From Deltaproteobacteria bacterium UBA2385 (GTDB taxonomy: Bacteria > Myxococcota_A > UBA796 > UBA2385): a DNA stretch of 11,926 nucleotides. The stretch is from assembly GCA_002343455.1 (NCBI GenBank), contig DDSR01000285.1, positions 1,217-13,142 on the forward strand, read 5' to 3'. Every line of letters starts with the position of its first letter. Position 1 is the stretch's first letter. The notes below the pieces were generated by a model. It had not been told where the DNA came from. It was given only the letters and a program-made list of their open reading frames with translations, and ran no database searches. Below, one piece after another: positions 7,195 to 11,926 of this stretch. A program made the position numbers and the translations under genes.

Positions 7195-9755
7195 GGGCGC
7201 TCCGGAGGGGGGTGAGCGGGCATCGTAGCCGCTTGGAAGAACTCGCGCAGGTGATCGAGCACGGCCCGCGCCGGACCGACGGCGCGCCGGGCCGGGGGGA
7301 GCGAGCTCAGGAAGAGGCGGCCGTAGGGGCGCTCGTGCAGGCGGCGGTCCAGGATGGCGACGGCGCCGCGGTCGCTGGCGGTGCGGATCAGGCGGCCGAA
7401 GCCCTGGCGCAGGCGCAGGATCGCCTCGGGCAGGCTGGCCGCGCGGAAGGGGTCCTGGCCCTGCTCGGAGAGGCGCTCGAAGCGGGCCTGCTGCACCGGG
7501 TCGGTGGGCACGCGGAAGGGCAGGCGCGGGATGATCACCAGCCGCAGGGCCCGGCCCGAGACGCTGACCCCCTCCCAGAAGCTGTCCGTGCCGAAGAGCA
7601 CAGCGTCCTGGTCGGCGCGAAAACGATCGAGCAGGCGCTCGCGCGAGACCTCTCCCTGGCGCAGCAGCAGCCTCTCCCCGCCCAGCTCGGCGCCGACGGC
7701 GCTGTGCAGGCCCTCGACCATGGCGTGCGAGGTGCAGAGCACGAAGGCGCCGCCGCCGCTGGCGCGGATGGCCTGGCTGACGAAGCGGGCGGACCAGGCC
7801 GGGAAGCGTGGATCGTCGGGCAGGGGCAGGTCGCGGGGGAGGGCCAGCAGGGCCTGGCGCTCGTAGTCGAAGGGCGAGGGGAAGGAGGCGGTGCGCAGAT
7901 CGAAGGCCTCGGCGCCGGCGGCGGGCAGGCCCAGCCGGGCCAGGGCGTGCTCGAAGCTGCCGTGAACGGTGAGGGTGGCGCTGGTGAGCACGCAGCCCTG
8001 CAGGGCCTCGAAGACCTTGCTGCGCAGGGTCGGGCCCACCTCGATCGGGGCCGTGGCCAGCCGGGCCCGGTCCAGGCCGCGGCGACCCTCGGAGGGCTCC
8101 ATCCACATCACCCGCTCCTCGCTGGCCCCCGCCCGGAAGGAGCCCACCAGCGCGCTCTTCTCGGCCAGCACCCGCTGGGCCCGCTTCAGGTCGAGCATCG
8201 GCTGCGGCCGCTCCAGCAGGGCCCTCTCCGGAAGCTCGCGCAGGGCCTCCTCCAGGCGGGTCAGGTCGAGCACCGCGGCGTCCAGGCGCCCGGCCAGCTC
8301 GTCGAGCGGAGGGCGCAGGTGGTGGCTCCAGCGCTCGCTGGCCAGCAGGGGAGGGGTCAGGCGCAGGCTGGTGTTCTCGGGGGAGGGGGTGACGGAGAGC
8401 TCCAGCGAGATCTCCCGCAGGCTGAGGTCGGCCTCCTCGTGCAGGGCGGCGAGGCGCGGCACGGCCAGCTCCATGATCCGGTCGAGGCGCTCGCCCGCGA
8501 CAGGGCCGGCCTCCTGGGCCAGGGCCGGGCGGTAGTGCTTGTCCAGCAGGGCCAGCGCCCCCGGTCGGCGGCCGCCGCGCGAAGGCAGCAGGGTGCCGAT
8601 CGTGCGCCGCAGGCCCAGCGCGCTGAGCTCCTCGCCGAAGAGGCTGGTGGCGGCGTCTTCGAGGTGGTGGGCCTCGTCGATGATCACCCGGTCGAAGACC
8701 GGCAGGATGCCCTCGCCCCCGGTCTGGCTCTTCAGGGCCATATCGGCCAGCAGCAGGTGCTGGTTGAGCACGATCAGCTGGGCCTGGGCCGCGTCGCGGC
8801 GGGCCTCGTAGTAGAAGCAGCGGGAGAAGTGCGGGCAGCGGGCGCGCAGGGTCTGGTCGTGATCCGATCGTACCCGATCCCAGGCGGCCTCGGGCACCGG
8901 GAAGCCCAGGTCCGAGCGTCCTCCTCGTTTGTTCACGTTCGCCCACTCGACGATGTGACGCAGCGCATCCGCGTCGGGATCATCGGCCTCCTCCAGGACC
9001 TCCGCGGCGGCCTCCTCCAGCCGGCGGCGGCAGAGGTAGTTGCCGCGGCCGGAGAGCAGGGCGAAGCGCAGGTCGATCCCGGCCCGGACCAGGATCGGCA
9101 GATCGCTCTGGGCGAGCTGGGCCTGCAGGGCGATCGTGTAGGTCGCGACCGCCACGCGGGAGTCGTTGGCCTGGGCCCACAGCGCCGCCGGGGCGAGGTA
9201 GGCCAGCGACTTGCCCGTGCCCGTGCCCGCCTCGAAGGCGCCGATCACCGGGCGCCCGGGCTCGCCGTCGTTGAGCAGGGCGGCCACCTGCAAGGCCATC
9301 TCCAGCTGGCCGGGGCGGACCTCGAAGCCGGGCAGGACCCGGGGAAGGGCCACCTCGAACAGCGCGCGGACCTGGGCCTCCTCCACCCTCACCCTGGGGC
9401 GGCGCAGCGGCTCCACCACCCACAAATCGCGGCTGACCGGGCTGTCGGTGATCACCATGCCCACGCCATCCTCGCCGTAGCGCCCGGCCAGGTACAGATC
9501 GGCGTCGCTGGCCTCCAACACCCCCGAGGGGTGATTATGGATCACCACCTCGCCCGGCTTCGGGGCCCGCAGCAGCGCCGGCACCGCCACCTGGTTGCCG
9601 CGGCAGTGGACCTCGATGTCGGCGATGCGGCCGGTCTCGTCCAGCCGCCCCACCGCGAAGACCTCGACGCCGCCGGCCTCGGTGATCGCGTCGCGGAACA
9701 TCGTGGCCGCCCGCGCCGTGAACCGCAGGAGGGGTCTGGTCGTTTCAATTCCCAT
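7191..9755 (-). CDS. JAMM (RadC-like) domain fused to DinG/XPD-family helicase, 854 aa
   Basis: The C-terminal part is a superfamily 2 ATP-dependent DNA helicase of the DinG/YoaA type (family role: 5'-3' unwinding in repair or replication). Walker A AGTGTGKS has Lys182. The DEAH box is at 360-363 (VIIDEAHHLED). SAT motif CVLTSATLTVHGS, GTDSFWEGVSVSG and motif VI QGFGRLIR (from Q784) are all intact. Residues 1-110 form an extra domain with a complete JAMM motif as in RadC: H73-N-H75-PSG, S83, D86, with E31 as a possible upstream Glu. Of the four cysteines usual for the Fe-S domain only three are present (C242, C307, C313); T302 stands where the second is expected. ATG 9755 has only a weak ribosome binding site. 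The stop overlaps the following lipoprotein start. Helicase identity is firm; the biochemical role of the JAMM part is unknown. Confidence 0.92.
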   Translation of the reverse strand: MGIETTRPLLRFTARAATMFRDAITEAGGVEVFAVGRLDETGRIADIEVHCRGNQVAVPALLRAPKPGEVVIHNHPSGVLEASDADLYLAGRYGEDGVGMVITDSPVSRDLWVVEPLRRPRVRVEEAQVRALFEVALPRVLPGFEVRPGQLEMALQVAALLNDGEPGRPVIGAFEAGTGTGKSLAYLAPAALWAQANDSRVAVATYTIALQAQLAQSDLPILVRAGIDLRFALLSGRGNYLCRRRLEEAAAEVLEEADDPDADALRHIVEWANVNKRGGRSDLGFPVPEAAWDRVRSDHDQTLRARCPHFSRCFYYEARRDAAQAQLIVLNQHLLLADMALKSQTGGEGILPVFDRVIIDEAHHLEDAATSLFGEELSALGLRRTIGTLLPSRGGRRPGALALLDKHYRPALAQEAGPVAGERLDRIMELAVPRLAALHEEADLSLREISLELSVTPSPENTSLRLTPPLLASERWSHHLRPPLDELAGRLDAAVLDLTRLEEALRELPERALLERPQPMLDLKRAQRVLAEKSALVGSFRAGASEERVMWMEPSEGRRGLDRARLATAPIEVGPTLRSKVFEALQGCVLTSATLTVHGSFEHALARLGLPAAGAEAFDLRTASFPSPFDYERQALLALPRDLPLPDDPRFPAWSARFVSQAIRASGGGAFVLCTSHAMVEGLHSAVGAELGGERLLLRQGEVSRERLLDRFRADQDAVLFGTDSFWEGVSVSGRALRLVIIPRLPFRVPTDPVQQARFERLSEQGQDPFRAASLPEAILRLRQGFGRLIRTASDRGAVAILDRRLHERPYGRLFLSSLPPARRAVGPARAVLDHLREFFQAATMPAHPPPERP

Positions 9756-9886
9756 TCTGGCGGGCGGTCTCGGGGGTCAGGGGCGGGGTGGAACCCGGAG
9801 CCTACCCCGGTGGGGGCTGACGCCGCCCCAGGACATGCTACCAGGGGCTTGACAGGCTCCCCCTCGAGCCATCCCGGAGCCGGATC
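9756..9886. other. Divergent intergenic region between helicase and radical SAM genes
   Basis: This 131-bp gap must hold the start signals of both genes if they are not in longer operons. I see no convincing -10/-35 pair. An exact TTGACA at 9849-9854 has no -10 at a usable distance. A short imperfect inverted repeat lies around 9801-9821 (AGCC..CCCC / GGGGGCT). Nothing else is evident. Confidence 0.5.
9876..9879 (+). promoter_or_regulatory. GGAG site supporting the GTG start at 9887
   Basis: GGAG lies 7 bases upstream of GTG 9887, which is ideal spacing. The next in-frame ATG is far inside the B12-binding domain, so this site decides the start. Confidence 0.7.
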
Positions 9887-11365
9887 GTGGCAGGCAAAGG
9901 CAAGATCGTCCTCTTCTTCCCCTCCTACGCGACCGAAGAGGTCGCGCCGCCCATCGCCTTGATCTCCATCGCCGGGCCCTTGCTCAGCGCCGGCTTCCAG
10001 GTCGTCATCGTCGACTCCAGCCTCAGCGCGGACCCCGTGGCCGAGGTCCTCTCCCACGCCGACGGCGCCCTCTGCCTGGGCATCTCCATCATCACCGGCC
10101 CGATGATCCGCGAGGCCGTGGCGGTGGGCAGCGCCTGGAAGGCCCGCCGGCCGGACGCCCCCGTGGTCCTGGGCGGCTGGCACCCCTCGATCCTGCCCGA
10201 GCAGAGCCTGGCGGCCAGCTTCGTCGACCTGGTCATCCTGCGCCAGGGCGAGCTGGCCATGCTGGAGCTGTGCCAGCAGCTCGCGCGGGGGGAGGGGCAC
10301 CAGGGCATCGCCGGGACCCTGTGGAAGGAGCAGGGCGCGCCGCACCGAGGCGCCAGCCGGCCGCATATGGCCCTGGCCGAGCTGCCCGACCGCATGCCCG
10401 GCTACGAGCTGGTCGACCAGGATCTGTACGCGCGCCGGACCCGCCTGCGCTGGACCATGTACACAGCCAGCCATGGCTGTCCTTTTGACTGTGCCTATTG
10501 CAGCAACGCCAGCGTCTACGGTCGAAAGCTCGATCTGATGCCGCCCGAGCGGGTCGTCTCCGACATCACCCACCTCGTCCGCCGCCAGGGCATCGAGCTG
10601 CTGGGGTTCACCGACGACATCTTCTTCTGTTTCCGTCCTCGCACCTTCGAGATCGCCGAGGGCCTGCTCAGCCGCGGGGTCAAGGTCGACTGGTACATCC
10701 AAGATCGGGCCGACTCGGTCGCCCGCCTCTCGGTCGAAGAGGCCAAGCTGCTGCGTCGCTCGGGCCTCGTCCGGGTACACTTCGGCGCCGAGTCCGGCAG
10801 CGACGATGTCCTGCGCAGCATCGACAAGCGCTCCTCGGTCGAGCGCACCCTCGAAGCCGTCGACCGCTGCAAGGCCGCCGGGATCCGGGCCAGCTTCGGC
10901 TTCATCTTCGGCCTGCCCGGCGAGACCGACCAGGACCTGCGGGCCACCGTCAACCTCATCTCCCGCATCTACCAGCGCTACGACCGGGCCGACTGTCACA
11001 CCAACATCTTCACGCCCTACCCGGGCTCGCCCTTGTGGCCGACCAGCGTCGAGCTGGGCGTGCAGCCCCCGCAGACGCTGGAGGAGTGGATCGAGTACTT
11101 CCCCCGAGTCACGGTCCTGCCCTGGCTGGCCGGCGCGAAGCACCGGCGCCTGCAGGACATCCGCCAGTACCTGCGCCTTGGCTACCCCAACGTGCGCGTG
11201 GGGGAGGACCAGGGCAGCCGCCGTCACCGTCTGGCCCTGCGAACCCTGGGGCCCTCGGCCCGCTGGCGGCTGCGAGAGCATCGCTACGATCTGCCGCTGG
11301 AGCTGCGGGCCTACGAGGCGGCGCAGAAGGTCAAGCCCTCGCTGGCGGTGTACGAGCGGCTTTAG
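9887..11365 (+). CDS. B12-binding-type radical SAM protein, 492 aa
   Basis: The enzyme probably cleaves SAM by a [4Fe-4S] cluster and acts with a cobalamin cofactor (class B architecture, often methyltransferases or ring-forming enzymes). Residues 5-145 form a Rossmann-like B12-binding domain (IVLFFPSYATEEVAPPIAL, GFQVVIVDSSL, VVLGGWHPSILPEQS, VDLVILRQGELAMLEL). It lacks the DxHxxG histidine, as many class B members do, and the usual GEGE turn reads RQGEL. The radical SAM core has C198-PFD-C202-AY-C205, then GFTDDIFFCF, VHFGAESGSDDVL and FGFIFGLPGETDQD, the strands expected of the barrel. The last 100 residues are Arg-rich and unassigned. Start GTG 9887 has a good ribosome binding site. It ends 3 bp from the stop of the convergent transposase remnant. 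The substrate cannot be told; no biosynthetic partners are in the window. Confidence 0.9.
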   Translation: MAGKGKIVLFFPSYATEEVAPPIALISIAGPLLSAGFQVVIVDSSLSADPVAEVLSHADGALCLGISIITGPMIREAVAVGSAWKARRPDAPVVLGGWHPSILPEQSLAASFVDLVILRQGELAMLELCQQLARGEGHQGIAGTLWKEQGAPHRGASRPHMALAELPDRMPGYELVDQDLYARRTRLRWTMYTASHGCPFDCAYCSNASVYGRKLDLMPPERVVSDITHLVRRQGIELLGFTDDIFFCFRPRTFEIAEGLLSRGVKVDWYIQDRADSVARLSVEEAKLLRRSGLVRVHFGAESGSDDVLRSIDKRSSVERTLEAVDRCKAAGIRASFGFIFGLPGETDQDLRATVNLISRIYQRYDRADCHTNIFTPYPGSPLWPTSVELGVQPPQTLEEWIEYFPRVTVLPWLAGAKHRRLQDIRQYLRLGYPNVRVGEDQGSRRHRLALRTLGPSARWRLREHRYDLPLELRAYEAAQKVKPSLAVYERL

Positions 11366-11368
11366 GAA

Positions 11369-11911
11369 TCAGGTCGTTACAATTCCAATTCCGGCCAGCG
11401 GCGCGATCCACGCCTCCAGCAGTCCATCCCGCAGCGCCGCCAGCTCGCCGTCCTCGGCGATCCGCACGCGGTGCGCAGCCTGTCCCACGAGGTTGGCGCT
11501 CATCCCGAGCTCCTCCCCGATGCGCGCGCGTGAGCTCGCCGTCGCACGCAGCAGCCACCAGGCCGCGAGCTTTCTTCCCAGGTTGCCGCCACGGCCTCGA
11601 ACCGGCCGTCGCAGGGCTTCGACCTCGACCCCGACGGCGCTCGCCACCTGCATGAGCGCCTCTTCGACCGTGAGCGTGCGCACCGCGGGCGGGATGCGGG
11701 TGATGCGCTCGGCCGCGGTGGAGGCGGGCCGCCAGAGCCGATCGTCCGCGAACTCCGGGGGCAGGGAGCGGGCTCCGGCGAGGTGCTCGGCCAGCTCGCG
11801 CGCGAGGATCTCGCGCCCACCGTACAGCTCGAGCTGCTCCTCGGTCGTGAGCCAGGCGGGGACGGGGTCCAGGCCGAGGTAGGCGCGGTGGCTGGTCCAG
11901 GCCTTCAGCGC
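11369..11911 (-). pseudogene. C-terminal remnant of a REP-associated (Y1-type) tyrosine transposase
   Basis: The frame runs from the right window edge to TGA at 11369-11371. Its start, TSHRAYLGLDPVPAWLTTEE followed by QLELYGG, matches the linker typical after the Y1 transposase domain of RayT-like proteins (S-x-RAY-x-GL...P-x-WL). The C-terminal 100 residues resemble the DnaA-C/Trp-repressor-like helix-turn-helix often fused there: EALMQVASAVGVEVEALRRP, GRKLAAWWLLRATAS, ARIGEELGMSANLVGQAAHR. The catalytic domain (HUH and Tyr) is not in the window. An in-frame TGA at 11912-11914, just before the linker, separates it from any upstream part, so the gene is either broken, frameshifted or misassembled there. 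Later in-frame starts (for example GTG 11686) could give a free helix-turn-helix protein of about 105 aa. Confidence 0.62.
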
Positions 11912-11926
11912 TCACCCAAAACCACC

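Noticed and set aside
6724..8946. 740-codon minus-strand frame including the small lipoprotein
   Set aside because: Only the last 156 codons are real (lipobox, PPC-like domain, ribosome binding site). The Pro/Arg/Gly-rich remainder is a shadow of the helicase in another frame.
9849..9854. Perfect TTGACA as a -35 box for the radical SAM gene
   Set aside because: A 17-bp spacer would put the -10 at TCCCGG, inside the ribosome binding site region; no TATAAT-like hexamer is near.
7212..9962. 916-codon plus-strand open frame opposite the helicase gene
   Set aside because: It is the antisense shadow of a very GC-rich gene. It is low-complexity (Gly/Gln/Ala/Arg), has no motif, and the helicase on the other strand has every conserved motif.
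9542..11281. 579-codon minus-strand open frame opposite the radical SAM gene
   Set aside because: It is an antisense shadow with Gly/Ala/Asp/Val-biased composition; the plus-strand frame carries CxxxCxxC and the B12 domain.
1..11926. CRISPR arrays, tRNA or rRNA genes, complete insertion sequences, strong terminators
   Set aside because: Reading both strands I saw no spaced repeat array beyond the three-copy palindrome cluster, no cloverleaf or rRNA signature, no paired terminal inverted repeats, and no GC hairpin followed by a T run.

Overview
The window is GC-rich DNA, most likely from a myxobacterium-like member of the Myxococcota. The main clues are a lipoprotein with the Cys/Asp-rich MopE-type metal-binding motif followed by FG-GAP repeats, a second small lipoprotein with an LLAC-GDKDDDTGGG start and a PPC-like beta domain, and very high GC3 in the flanking genes. 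This taxonomic call is inference; no rRNA or other marker gene is present.

Layout. (1) 22-1550: a helical protein of unknown function on the minus strand, divergent from a WD40-like beta-propeller gene. (2) 1551-6722: an accessory-looking block of clearly lower GC. It opens with a leader carrying three evenly spaced CTCCGGAG palindromes. Three tightly packed plus-strand genes follow: a 147-aa beta-rich protein with a strong ribosome binding site, a 935-aa protein with no recognised domain (8-bp gap, ribosome binding site overlapping the previous stop), and a MopE/FG-GAP lipoprotein (ATGA overlap). The lipoprotein is broken near its end by an apparent one-base frameshift; its last propeller blades continue in another frame to 6722. 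(3) 6724-9755, minus strand: a DinG/XPD-family helicase with an N-terminal RadC-like JAMM domain, followed with an ATGA overlap by the small lipoprotein. (4) 9887-11365: a B12-binding-type radical SAM protein, divergent from the helicase. (5) 11369 to the right edge, minus strand: the C-terminal part of a REP-associated (Y1-type) tyrosine transposase, with an in-frame stop near the window edge.

How they may work together. The 147-aa/935-aa/lipoprotein set is the best candidate for an undescribed system. It looks like one transcription unit, differs in composition from its neighbours, and joins two cytosolic-looking unknowns (one abundant-looking, one large with an internal hydrophobic segment) to a surface propeller. 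The helicase is the second point of interest: a JAMM domain fused to a DinG-type motor in which one of the four usual Fe-S cysteines is replaced by threonine. The flanking genes give no clear link to either.
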